A stretch of DNA of 64,000 bases from Streptomyces adelaidensis (lineage in GTDB: Bacteria > Actinomycetota > Actinomycetes > Streptomycetales > Streptomycetaceae), in assembly GCF_016598475.1 (NCBI RefSeq), contig NZ_JAEMUX010000032.1:1-64000 (forward strand). Reading direction: 5' to 3'. The translations under genes and the position numbers were made by a program. Of the stretch, positions 8,471-15,292 are shown one piece after another; the first letter of the stretch is position 1, and the number at the start of each line of letters is the position of its first letter. The notes under the pieces are model-generated. The model made no database searches. It had not been told where the DNA came from and was given only the letters and a program-made list of their open reading frames with translations.

Positions 8471-8610
8471 CCGGGAACTGTGAGAGCTACCGGAAAGGGG
8501 AGGGCTACCCGCGAACGGCGAGGGCCACCCGGGAACGGGGACGGCCACCCGCGAACGGCAAGGGCCACCCCCGAACGGTGATAGCTCCCCGGGAAACTCG
8601 TGAGAGCTAC
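8471..8610. repeat. Seven-unit 20-bp degenerate tandem array
   Basis: Units in exact 20-bp register start at 8471, 8491, 8511, 8531, 8551, 8571 and 8591. Units 2-6 follow the consensus SSGAACGGSRAGGGCCACCC. Units 1 and 7 share TGAGAGCTAC at their ends and bound the array. The last unit runs over the stop codon of rpsN (8607-8609). There are no spacers, so it is not CRISPR. Confidence 0.8.
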
Positions 8611-8912
8611 CAGGACGACTTGCGCACCCCCGGCAGGAACCCGGCGTGCGCCTGTTCCCTGAGGCTCACCCGGGACAGCCCGAACGTCCGGAAGTAACCG
8701 CGCGGCCGCCCGTCCACCTGGTCCCGGTTGCGTACGCGGGTCGCGCTGGCGTCGCGCGGCTGCCGGCCCAACTCCCGCCGGGCGGCGACGCGTTCGGCAT
8801 CCGTCGAGGACGGCCGCCGGATGATCTCCTTCAGCTCGGCCCGCCGCTCGGCGTACCGGGCGACGATCTCCTGCCGCTTGTCGTTCTTCGCGATCTTGCT
8901 CTTCTTCGCCAT
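8607..8912 (-). CDS. rpsN: 30S ribosomal protein S14, zinc-independent form
   Basis: A 101-residue S14 that starts MAKKSKIAKNDKRQ and keeps the RNA-binding end GYFRTFGLSRVSLREQAHAGFLPGV. It has no CxxC pairs, unlike the 61-residue zinc-binding S14, so it is the zinc-free paralogue. It should replace the zinc form in the small subunit head when zinc is scarce. It is 16 nt downstream of rpmB, in the minus arm of the divergent Zur-controlled island. Confidence 0.95.
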   Translation of the reverse strand: MAKKSKIAKNDKRQEIVARYAERRAELKEIIRRPSSTDAERVAARRELGRQPRDASATRVRNRDQVDGRPRGYFRTFGLSRVSLREQAHAGFLPGVRKSSW

Positions 8913-8928
8913 CGGTTCCTCAGTCCCC

Positions 8929-9165
8929 TCAGACCTTGACGCCACGCGCGCGGATCCGCGCGACGGCGGCCTCGACGCCGATGACATCCACGGTCTTGAT
9001 CCCCTTCGTGCTCAGCCGGAGGCGCACATGACGGTTCTCGCTCGCCAGCCAGTAGCGCTTGGACTGGATGTTCGGGTCGAAGCGGCGGGATGTGCGCCGG
9101 TGGGAGTGCGAGATGCGGTTGCCGAAGCCGGGCCGGGCGCCGGTCAGCATGCAGTGGGCGGACAA
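8929..9165 (-). CDS. rpmB: 50S ribosomal protein L28, alternative paralogue
   Basis: A 78-residue L28 (MSAHCMLTGARPGFGNRISHSHRRT). The expected N-terminus requires a TTG start at 9165, with GAGAGG 10 nt upstream; an internal ATG at 9150 would remove five conserved residues. Only one cysteine is left, so the four-cysteine zinc site of the C-plus form is missing. It is first in the minus operon, rpmB-rpsN, whose promoter region contains the Zur box. Confidence 0.95.
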   Translation of the reverse strand: MSAHCMLTGARPGFGNRISHSHRRTSRRFDPNIQSKRYWLASENRHVRLRLSTKGIKTVDVIGVEAAVARIRARGVKV

Positions 9166-9199
9166 GGGTGATGCACCTCTCTCTGCTCAATAATGCAAA

Positions 9200-9214
9200 T
9201 GGAAGTCATTTTCA
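9200..9214. promoter_or_regulatory. Zur box between the divergent ribosomal operons
   Basis: TGGAAGTCATTTTCA is a 15-bp near-palindrome close to the Streptomyces Zur consensus (TGAAAATGATTTTCA type). It sits 14 bp before the rpmG start and 35 bp before the rpmB start, placed to repress both directions when zinc is plentiful. Zur control of zinc-free ribosomal proteins is established in S. coelicolor. Confidence 0.85.
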
Positions 9215-9227
9215 GTAAGGTATCAGC

Positions 9228-9392
9228 ATGGCACGCAACGAACTCCGGCCGGTCATCAAACTCCGGTCCACGGCCGGCACCGGCTTCACCTACGTCACCC
9301 GTAAGAACCGCCGGAACGACCCGGACCGGCTGACGCTGCGCAAGTTCGACCCGAAGGCCGGACGCCACGTCGACTTCCGAGAGGAGCGCTGA
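9228..9392 (+). CDS. rpmG: 50S ribosomal protein L33, zinc-independent form
   Basis: A 54-residue L33, MARNELRPVIKLRSTAG...HVDFREER, the size of the family. The two CxxC pairs of the zinc-binding form are absent. The ATG at 9228 lies just after the Zur box, with AGTAAGG as a possible ribosome site. It is the first gene of the plus operon rpmG-rpmE-cobW-like-rpsR. Confidence 0.95.
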   Translation: MARNELRPVIKLRSTAGTGFTYVTRKNRRNDPDRLTLRKFDPKAGRHVDFREER

Positions 9393-9399
9393 TCCAGCG

Positions 9400-9657
9400 A
9401 TGAAGAAGGACACCCACCCGTCGTACGGGCCCGTCGTCTTCCGTGACCGCGCCGCGAACCACACCTTCCTCACCCGCTCGACCATGACGAGCGAGAAGAC
9501 GATCGAGTGGGAGGACGGCAACACGTACCCCGTGGTCGACGTCGAGATCTCGAACGTCAGCCACCCCTTCTACACGGGCACCGCACGAGTGCTGGACACG
9601 GCGGGGCGCGTGGAGAAGTTCGAGAAGCGCTACGGCGCCGGGAAGAAGCGGGGCTGA
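9400..9657 (+). CDS. rpmE2: 50S ribosomal protein L31 type B
   Basis: An 85-residue type B L31 (MKKDTHPSYGPVVFRDRAANHTFLTRSTM), without the CxxC zinc ligands of type A. It follows rpmG by 7 nt and precedes the CobW-like gene by 5 nt, so all are co-transcribed. In zinc limitation type B displaces type A, and the released zinc protein is used as a store. The C-terminus KRYGAGKKRG matches the family. Confidence 0.95.
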   Translation: MKKDTHPSYGPVVFRDRAANHTFLTRSTMTSEKTIEWEDGNTYPVVDVEISNVSHPFYTGTARVLDTAGRVEKFEKRYGAGKKRG

Positions 9658-9662
9658 CCGAC

Positions 9663-10913
9663 GTGACCCAGCTGTCTGTCGCGATCGTCGGCGGCCTGCA
9701 CGCCGACGCCCGGCGGGCCGCCGTCGAGGCGCTGCTCGCCGGGGTCCCGGGCAGCGTCGCGCTGCACCACGACCTGTCGACCGCCGCCGACGGTCCGGAC
9801 GCCAAGGTCGTCCGGACCGTACGGGACGCGGCGGGCCTCATCTCCACCGGTGAGACCCCGCTCGTCAACGACTGCGCCTGCTGCGCCCTGCGCGAGGACC
9901 TCGTCCCCGAGCTGGAGCGCCTCGCCGACGCGGGCCTCACCCGGCTCGCCGTGGTCGAGCTCTGGGACTCGGTCGAACCCAAGGCGATGGCCGAGGTGGT
10001 CGCCGCGAGCGGCCTCCGCCTCACCTCGGTCATCACCGCCGTCGACCCCGCCCTCCTCCTCCCCTACCTCGGCAACGGCGACGACCTCGCCGACGGCGGC
10101 CTCGCCGCCGCCACCACCGACCAGCGCACCGTCGCCGACACCTTCGCCCGCCAGCTGGAGTACGCCCCGATCCTGGCGATCCTTGACTCGGAGGAGGCGG
10201 ACGAGGAGGACCGCGCACTCCTGGCCCAACTCCACCCGACGGCAAGGAGGGTGCCGATCGGTGGCCGGTGGCGTGCCCCTGAAGTGGCCGGAGGCCCTGA
10301 AAGTGGCGCGGGGAACTGCGCGACCAGCCACCACGCACGCGCACTCGACGACGCACCGCAACCCCTACGGCGCTCCCCGGCCCTGCTCGCCGCAGCGCTC
10401 GCCGGTTTCGATGTGGACGCGGCAGCCGCCGCCCAGCACCCCGCCTGCGCCCTCCTCCCCACCGACGCCGACGAATCCGGCGTCACCACCCTCGTCTGGC
10501 ACCGCCACCGCCCCTTCCACCCCGAGCGCCTGTACGACGCGCTCGAAGACCTCTGCTGCGCGGCCGCCCGCAGCCGGGGCCGCTTCTGGCTCGCCGAGCG
10601 CCCCGACACCCTGCTGCACTGGGACGCCGCCGGCGGCGCCCTGTGCGTGGAGTCGGCCGGCCCCTGGCTCGCCTCGCTCCCGGACGCCGCCTGGGACCTG
10701 GTCCCCCCGGTACGCAGGGCCGCCGCCGCCCTCGACTGGCACCCGGAACACGGCGACCGCTGCCAGCACCTGGTCTTCACCTCCCCGGGCCTGGACCGCC
10801 ACGGACTCGAAGAGCTCCTGGAGTCCTGCCTGCTCACCGACGCCGAGTACGCCGCCGGGCGCGCCGCCTGGGAAAGGCTGCCGCGCCCCTTCGACACCTT
10901 CCTGGAGGTCTGA
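9663..10913 (+). CDS. CobW/COG0523-like protein with a degenerate P-loop
   Basis: A 416-residue member of the CobW/HypB/UreG-related COG0523 group, proposed metallochaperones often encoded in Zur regulons. It keeps the CxCC metal motif (CACC, residues 71-74), a VVELWDSVEP segment and a C-terminal CobW_C-like domain (about 265-416). The Walker A loop expected at residues 9-18 reads GGLHADARR, with no GK[ST], so GTP binding by the usual loop is doubtful. Residues about 214-226 (SGAGNCATSHH) are translated from a dispersed intergenic repeat inserted in frame. The GTG at 9663 sits just after rpmE2. Zinc-linked by context. Confidence 0.88.
   Translation: MTQLSVAIVGGLHADARRAAVEALLAGVPGSVALHHDLSTAADGPDAKVVRTVRDAAGLISTGETPLVNDCACCALREDLVPELERLADAGLTRLAVVELWDSVEPKAMAEVVAASGLRLTSVITAVDPALLLPYLGNGDDLADGGLAAATTDQRTVADTFARQLEYAPILAILDSEEADEEDRALLAQLHPTARRVPIGGRWRAPEVAGGPESGAGNCATSHHARALDDAPQPLRRSPALLAAALAGFDVDAAAAAQHPACALLPTDADESGVTTLVWHRHRPFHPERLYDALEDLCCAAARSRGRFWLAERPDTLLHWDAAGGALCVESAGPWLASLPDAAWDLVPPVRRAAAALDWHPEHGDRCQHLVFTSPGLDRHGLEELLESCLLTDAEYAAGRAAWERLPRPFDTFLEV
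10304..10340 (+). repeat. Dispersed repeat copy inside a coding region
   Basis: The segment carries GGCGCGGGGAACTGCGCGA and CCAGCCACCACGCACGC, matching the intergenic copies at 2650 and 26072. Here it lies within the CobW-like reading frame, between the GTPase-like domain and the C-terminal domain, and does not break the frame. Confidence 0.85.
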
Positions 10914-10919
10914 ACCACC

Positions 10920-11153
10920 ATGGCCCGCAAGCCGGAGCGCAAGCCCGCCAAGCCCCGCCCCAACCCCCTGGACCAGGCCAAGATCACCTACGTCGACTAC
11001 AAGGACACCGAGCTGCTGCGGCGGTTCATCTCCGACCGGGGCAAGATCCGCAGCCGTCGGGTCACCCGCGTCACCGCCCAGCAGCAGCGACAGCTCGCCC
11101 GCGCCATCAAGAACGCCCGCGAGATGGCGCTCCTGCCGTACGCCTCAAGGTGA
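10920..11153 (+). CDS. rpsR2: 30S ribosomal protein S18, alternative paralogue
   Basis: A 77-residue S18 (MARKPERKPAKPRPNPLDQAKITYVDYKD...) with the conserved RRFISDRGKIRSRRVTRVTAQQQRQLARAIKNAREMALLPY core. There are no cysteines, so it is the zinc-free form. It starts 6 nt after the CobW-like stop and ends the plus operon, followed by a strong hairpin at 11196-11226. Confidence 0.95.
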   Translation: MARKPERKPAKPRPNPLDQAKITYVDYKDTELLRRFISDRGKIRSRRVTRVTAQQQRQLARAIKNAREMALLPYASR

Positions 11154-11195
11154 CGGCACCCCGCTGACACCCCGCTGAGCACCGCCCCCCACCCC

Positions 11196-11226
11196 GCCCC
11201 GGGGAGGTCCACGACCTCCCCGGGGC
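11196..11226 (+). terminator. Terminator after rpsR2
   Basis: A perfect 13-bp stem (11196-11208 with 11214-11226, GCCCCGGGGAGGT) with loop CCACG closes the ribosomal operon. The remaining non-coding sequence up to 11567 contains no gene that I can support; it holds the regulatory element at 11420-11439 and several more TGCAC and TGCAT words. Confidence 0.85.
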
Positions 11227-11419
11227 CATCCGTTTCCCGCCATCCTGCGGACGGCGGCCCCGTCGCCGTGAACCTCGCGGACCCCCGCCCCGTACGGAGG
11301 GATGTGACGACATGAACCGCGGACGGCATGCACCACGCACCACGAACCGCCTGAACCACGGATGGAACGGCACCGCCCCCTCATACGTCTCTCCAGTGCT
11401 GTAACCACAGGAACACCCC

Positions 11420-11439
11420 GCGTGCACGTGCATCTGCCC
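11420..11439 (+). promoter_or_regulatory. 20-bp element shared with the ATPase gene promoter
   Basis: GCGTGCACGTGCATCTGCCC occurs here 129-148 bp before the DUF397 start. It occurs again, in the same orientation relative to its gene, 84-103 bp before the ATPase start (12539-12558, minus). It contains the palindrome TGCACGTGCA. GCATCAG follows some distance downstream of both copies. Confidence 0.7.
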
Positions 11440-11567
11440 GTGCAGAGGAAGGTGCATCCGCTCGCGCATCAGCACGTGAACGGAGCTATGATCCGGGGCA
11501 GTTGACCACTGCATCAATGGCCACACCAGAGCCAATGCACACCAATGCACCACCCGGGGAGCGACCT

Positions 11568-11834
11568 GTGGACCACGACGTGTACGGCGTGGATGACGTG
11601 TACAACGGCATGGCCGCGACGGAGCTGACGACGCTCCACGCGGTGGCCTGGCAGAAGAGTCGGCACAGCAACTCGCAGGGAAACTGCGTGGAGTTCGCGC
11701 GACTGCCCGGCGGTGAGGTGGCGGTACGGAACTCCCGCTTCCCCGACGGCCCGGCGCTCGTCTACACCCGCGCCGAGATCGAGGCGATGCTCCTGGGCAT
11801 CAAGGACGGCGAGTTCGACCACCTGATCGGATAA
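11568..11834 (+). CDS. DUF397 small protein of a WhiJ/AbaA-type cluster
   Basis: An 88-residue DUF397 protein. The hallmark is LHAVAWQKSRHSNSQGNCVEFARLPGGEVAVRNSRFPDGPALVYTRAEIEAML, which contains the W-x-KS-x-S and N-C-VE motifs. The GTG at 11568 has GGGGAG 6 nt upstream; an in-frame codon at 11502 is less likely. DUF397 proteins pair with XRE/DUF5753 regulators and RsbW-like ATPases in Streptomyces, where whiJ and abaA clusters affect sporulation and antibiotics. All three partners are present here (ATPase at 11940, XRE at 12742). Confidence 0.92.
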   Translation: MDHDVYGVDDVYNGMAATELTTLHAVAWQKSRHSNSQGNCVEFARLPGGEVAVRNSRFPDGPALVYTRAEIEAMLLGIKDGEFDHLIG

Positions 11835-11907
11835 CGCACCGGGCAGCCCCGCCGGTCGGCGGGGTCCCGCCCCGGTCACACGTGAAGCGACATGGTGCGA
11901 CACGCGT

Positions 11908-11939
11908 AGAACCGCGGCGCCGAAAAGCGCCGCGGTTCT
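11908..11939. terminator. Bidirectional terminator between convergent genes
   Basis: A perfect 13-bp stem (AGAACCGCGGCGC, 11908-11920, with 11927-11939) and loop CGAAAA lie directly at the stop codon of the minus-strand ATPase gene and end in TT on the plus strand. It should stop both the DUF397 and the ATPase transcripts. Confidence 0.85.
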
Positions 11940-12455
11940 TCAGTTGGCCGACGGACAGCCCCGCCCCGGCGTCACCTGGAACAGCGCCCACACCACCTTG
12001 CCGCTGAGCGCGCCGCCCAGCGGATGCCAGCCCCAGCTGTCCGCGAACGAGTCGACCAGGAAGAGCCCGCGCCCCGACTCCGCGGCGAAGTCGTCCGAGT
12101 CGCCCGCGACCGGACTGTCATGGCTGGGGTCGCGCACCGCGCACACCAGCCGCTCGGTCCAGCGCATCAAGTGCAGCCGTACGGGCGGGTCCTGGGCCGG
12201 GCGGAGTCCGTTGCCGGGGGACAGGCCGTGCCGCAGGGCGTTGGTGACGAGTTCCGAGACCACGAGACAGACGTCGTCGAAGCAGTCGCTCATCCGCCAC
12301 TGGTCGAGCGTGCCCGTGGTGAACTGTCTCGCCTCACGCACCGCTTCGTAGCGGGGCGGCAGCGCGCAGGACGCGGCACTGGACACGGTCGCGGGATCAA
12401 GTGGCGGAAGTCCCTGCCGTAAGGGTTCGAGCATGGTCGATCCATTCGTCCCCAT
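11940..12455 (-). CDS. RsbW-like ATP-binding regulatory protein (HATPase_c_2)
   Basis: A 171-residue protein of the serine-kinase anti-sigma-factor fold. It has an N-box (VVSELVTNALRHG, about residues 65-77) and a G-box with SGRGLFLVDSFADSWG (about 127-142). Such proteins in Streptomyces bind ATP and switch sigma factors or HTH partners. The ATG at 12455 has GGGAG 8 nt upstream; a GTG at 12464 is the alternative. It is convergent with the DUF397 gene and divergent from the XRE gene, and its promoter carries the shared 20-bp element. A role as partner of both is inferred from known WhiJ-type clusters. Confidence 0.88.
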   Translation of the reverse strand: MGTNGSTMLEPLRQGLPPLDPATVSSAASCALPPRYEAVREARQFTTGTLDQWRMSDCFDDVCLVVSELVTNALRHGLSPGNGLRPAQDPPVRLHLMRWTERLVCAVRDPSHDSPVAGDSDDFAAESGRGLFLVDSFADSWGWHPLGGALSGKVVWALFQVTPGRGCPSAN

Positions 12456-12538
12456 GCGAGGCACTCCCGGGTGTTCGCGGTCGTTGCGATGCAGCGGTGG
12501 CGCGGGACCATGGTTTCTGATGCGTACGGCAGATGCAA

Positions 12539-12558
12539 GGGCAGATGCACGTGCACGC
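12539..12558 (-). promoter_or_regulatory. Second copy of the shared 20-bp element
   Basis: The minus strand reads GCGTGCACGTGCATCTGCCC, identical over 20 bases to 11420-11439. It is followed on the minus strand by a second TTGCATCTGCC word, so the ATPase promoter has a tandem TGCATCTGCC. The XRE promoter on the other side of this gap (12559-12741) does not contain it. Confidence 0.7.
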
Positions 12559-12741
12559 GCCCGAATTGGACCCGCCGGTACCGCTTCCTGGACATTTCTT
12601 CTTCACCCCATTCCCACGTCCCCCGCGCCCCACCCGTCCCGGATGTTGAACAGTTTCCCTTTCTGTAACCGGACGAGTGCGGATCGGAGTGGTTTAGTGG
12701 CAGACTGCGGCCCTTGAAGAAGTTGGGGAGGCTGGACGAAC

Positions 12742-13605
12742 GTGGGCGCCGGTGAATCGAGCGGGTCGGTGGTGAGGCGGATGCTGCTGGGCTCGCATCT
12801 CAGGCGGCTGCGCGAGGCGCAGGGGATCACGAGGGAGAAGGCCGGGTACTCGATCCGGTCCTCCGAGTCGAAGATCAGCCGAATGGAACTCGGCCGGGTC
12901 AGCTTCAAGACCCGTGACGTGGAGGACCTGTTGACCCTCTACGGAGTCACCGACGAGTCCGAGCGCACCTCGCTGCTCTCCCTGGCGAAGGAAGCGAACG
13001 TCGCCGGCTGGTGGCACAGCTACTCGGACGTCCTGCCCAGCTGGTTCCCCACCTACGTCGGCCTCGAAGCCGCGGCCCACTTCATCCGCTCGTACGAAGT
13101 CCAGTTCGTGCACGGCCTGTTGCAGACCGAGGCGTACGCCCACGCGGTCGTCGCCCGGGGGATGAAGAGCGCGACCGACGCCGAGATCGACAAGCGGGTG
13201 GCCGTACGGATGGAGCGCCAGAAGTATCTGGTCTCCGAGAACGCCCCCGAGTTCCACTGCGTCCTCGACGAGGCCGCGCTGCGCAGGCCTTACGGGGGCC
13301 GGGAAGTGATGCGGAATCAGCTCCAGCATCTGATAGACGTCTCGGAGCGCCCGAACGTACAGCTCCAGGTCATGCCGTTCAGCTTCGGCGGACACTCCGG
13401 CGAGAGCGGCGCCTTCACGGTGCTGAGCTTCCCCGAGACCGACCTCTCCGACGTCGTCTATCTCGAACAACTCACCAGCGCGCTCTACTTGGACAAGGGT
13501 GAGGACGTCGCCCAGTACGAGCGGGCGATCAAGCAGCTCCAGGACGACAGCCCGTCCGCGGCCGAGAGCCGGGATCTGCTGCGAGGGCTGCTCCAGCTGT
13601 CCTGA
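12742..13605 (+). CDS. XRE-family regulator with DUF5753 (WhiJ-like)
   Basis: A 287-residue regulator. The N-terminal helix-turn-helix (about residues 18-72: HLRRLREAQGITREKAGYSIRSSESKISRMELGR) is followed by the DUF5753 domain (about 90-280: PTYVGLEAAA, QFVHGLLQTEAYA, the MPF-x-FGGHSG motif). The GTG at 12742 has GGGGAGG 10 nt upstream. It is the DNA-binding member of a WhiJ/AbaA-type set with the DUF397 and ATPase genes beside it. In characterised systems such regulators repress differentiation until the partner protein relieves them; its targets here are unknown, with the shared 20-bp element as a candidate. Confidence 0.92.
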   Translation: MGAGESSGSVVRRMLLGSHLRRLREAQGITREKAGYSIRSSESKISRMELGRVSFKTRDVEDLLTLYGVTDESERTSLLSLAKEANVAGWWHSYSDVLPSWFPTYVGLEAAAHFIRSYEVQFVHGLLQTEAYAHAVVARGMKSATDAEIDKRVAVRMERQKYLVSENAPEFHCVLDEAALRRPYGGREVMRNQLQHLIDVSERPNVQLQVMPFSFGGHSGESGAFTVLSFPETDLSDVVYLEQLTSALYLDKGEDVAQYERAIKQLQDDSPSAAESRDLLRGLLQLS

Positions 13606-13724
13606 GTGTCCGCGGCTGTCCCGGGGGCGGCGTCCCTCCTTTGGGACCCTTCCCTTCCTGAGAGTCTTCACAGAGTCTCCCGAGTACTCTCCAACTCCCT
13701 TTACTCGTCAGTACGATGACGTGT

Positions 13725-13739
13725 GATCAATCATTGATC
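13725..13739. promoter_or_regulatory. Palindromic operator before the aldehyde dehydrogenase gene
   Basis: GATCAAT-C-ATTGATC is a perfect 7-bp-arm palindrome, 24 bp before the ATG at 13763. The position, between promoter and ribosome site (GAGG at 13753-13756), suits a repressor of the dehydrogenase. No regulator gene is adjacent, apart from the XRE gene upstream. Confidence 0.6.
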
Positions 13740-13762
13740 GATGCCGACTGATTGAGGATCAC

Positions 13763-15223
13763 ATGTCGTCCTACTTCACCGATCTGGCCCAGCAGTACAT
13801 CGGTGGCGAGTGGCGCCCGGGCACTGGCTCCTGGGACATCATCGACTTCAACCCGTACGACGACGAGAAGCTCGCGTCGATCACGATCGCCACGGTCGAC
13901 GAGGTGGACGAGGCCTACCGGGCCGCCCGGGCCGCCCAGAAGGAATGGGCCGAGGCCAACGCGTACGGGCGTCGCGCGGTCTTCGAGAGGGCGCTGCGGG
14001 TCATCGAGGAGCGCGAGCAGGAGATCACCGAGGTGATCATCGCCGAGCTCGGCGGTACGCGGCTGAAGGCGGGCTTCGAGCTGCACCTCGCCAAGGAGTT
14101 CCTGCGCGAATCGGTTCAGCTGGCGCTGCGCCCCGAGGGCAGAATCCTTCCTTCGCCGATCGACGGCAAGGAGAACCGCCTCTACCGGGTGCCGGTCGGT
14201 GTGGTGGGCGTCATCAGCCCCTTCAACTTCCCGTTCCTGCTCTCCATCAAGTCGGTCGCCCCGGCCCTCGCCCTCGGCAACGGCGTGGTGCTGAAGCCGC
14301 ACCAGAGCGCCCCCGTCACGGGTGGCACGCTGGTCGCGAAGATATTCGAGGAGGCGGGCCTGCCGGGCGGTCTGCTCAACGTCGTCGTCACCGACATCGC
14401 GGAGATCGGCGACGCCTTCATCGAGCACCCGATCCCCAAGGTCATCTCCTTCACCGGCTCCGACAGGGTCGGCCGCCATGTCGCCACGATCGCCGCCCAG
14501 AACTTCAAGCGCACGATCCTCGAACTGGGTGGCAACAGCGCGCTGGTGGTCCTGGACGACGCGGACATCGACTACGCCGTCGACGCGGCCGTCTTCTCGC
14601 GCTACGTCCACCAGGGCCAGGTCTGCATGGCCGCCAACCGCGTTCTCGTGGACCGCTCGATCCAGGCCGAGTTCACCGAGAAGTTCGTGGCGAAGGTGAA
14701 GACGCTGAAGGTCGGCGACCCGCGCGACCCGCAGACGGTCATCGGCCCGGTCATCAACTCCTCCCAGGCCGACTCCCTCACCGGCGTCGTCGAGCAGGCC
14801 CTCGCGGAGGGCGCGACGGCGCTCGTCCACGGCAGCAGGACCGACAACCTGGTCGAGCCGTCCGTCCTCACCGGCCTCCCCGCCGGCTCCGCCCTCCTCC
14901 GGCAGGAGGTCTTCGGCCCGGTCGTCTTCCTCCTCCCCTTCGACAGCGAGGAGGAGGCCGTCCGCCTCGTCAACGACACCCCGTACGGCCTCAGCGGCGC
15001 CGTCCACACCGGGGACGTCGAGCGCGGTGTCGCCTTCGCCAAGCAGATCGAGACCGGCATGTTCCACGTCAACGACAGCACCGTCCACGACGAGCCCCTC
15101 GTCCCCTTCGGCGGCGAGAAGCACTCCGGCATCGGCCGCCTCAACGGCGAGATGACGGTGGACGCGTTCACCACCCAGAAGTGGATCTCGGTCCAGCACA
15201 AGCGGAGCTTCTTCCCGTTCTGA
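13763..15223 (+). CDS. Aldehyde dehydrogenase
   Basis: A 486-residue NAD(P)-dependent aldehyde dehydrogenase. It has the catalytic cysteine in HQGQVCMAAN (Cys288), the general-base glutamate in LELGGNS (Glu254), the cofactor segment FTGSDRVGRHVA and a C-terminal PFGGEKHSGIGR. Length and motifs place it with aromatic or benzaldehyde/vanillin-type dehydrogenases rather than betaine types, but the substrate cannot be fixed. The ATG at 13763 has GAGG 6 nt upstream. It appears monocistronic, with a palindromic operator just before it. Confidence 0.93.
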   Translation: MSSYFTDLAQQYIGGEWRPGTGSWDIIDFNPYDDEKLASITIATVDEVDEAYRAARAAQKEWAEANAYGRRAVFERALRVIEEREQEITEVIIAELGGTRLKAGFELHLAKEFLRESVQLALRPEGRILPSPIDGKENRLYRVPVGVVGVISPFNFPFLLSIKSVAPALALGNGVVLKPHQSAPVTGGTLVAKIFEEAGLPGGLLNVVVTDIAEIGDAFIEHPIPKVISFTGSDRVGRHVATIAAQNFKRTILELGGNSALVVLDDADIDYAVDAAVFSRYVHQGQVCMAANRVLVDRSIQAEFTEKFVAKVKTLKVGDPRDPQTVIGPVINSSQADSLTGVVEQALAEGATALVHGSRTDNLVEPSVLTGLPAGSALLRQEVFGPVVFLLPFDSEEEAVRLVNDTPYGLSGAVHTGDVERGVAFAKQIETGMFHVNDSTVHDEPLVPFGGEKHSGIGRLNGEMTVDAFTTQKWISVQHKRSFFPF

Positions 15224-15253
15224 CGGTCGCGGGTTCGGGACGGTACGGGTTTG

Positions 15254-15292
15254 GCAGACATGCGTCTAGGCGCACAGTAGAGGCATGTCTGC
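15254..15292 (+). promoter_or_regulatory. Inverted repeat over the antitoxin start codon
   Basis: GCAGACATGC (15254-15263) and GCATGTCTGC (15283-15292) are perfect 10-bp arms, and the antitoxin ATG at 15285 lies inside the right arm. TTGGCA (15251-15256) is a possible -35 box. CACAGT (15273-15278) is a weak -10 box, 6 nt from the ATG, so the mRNA may be leaderless. Autorepression by the antitoxin or complex is the likely role. Confidence 0.65.

Noticed and set aside
8471..8610. CRISPR-like repeat array
   Set aside because: The 20-bp units are directly adjacent with no spacers, and no cas gene is present.
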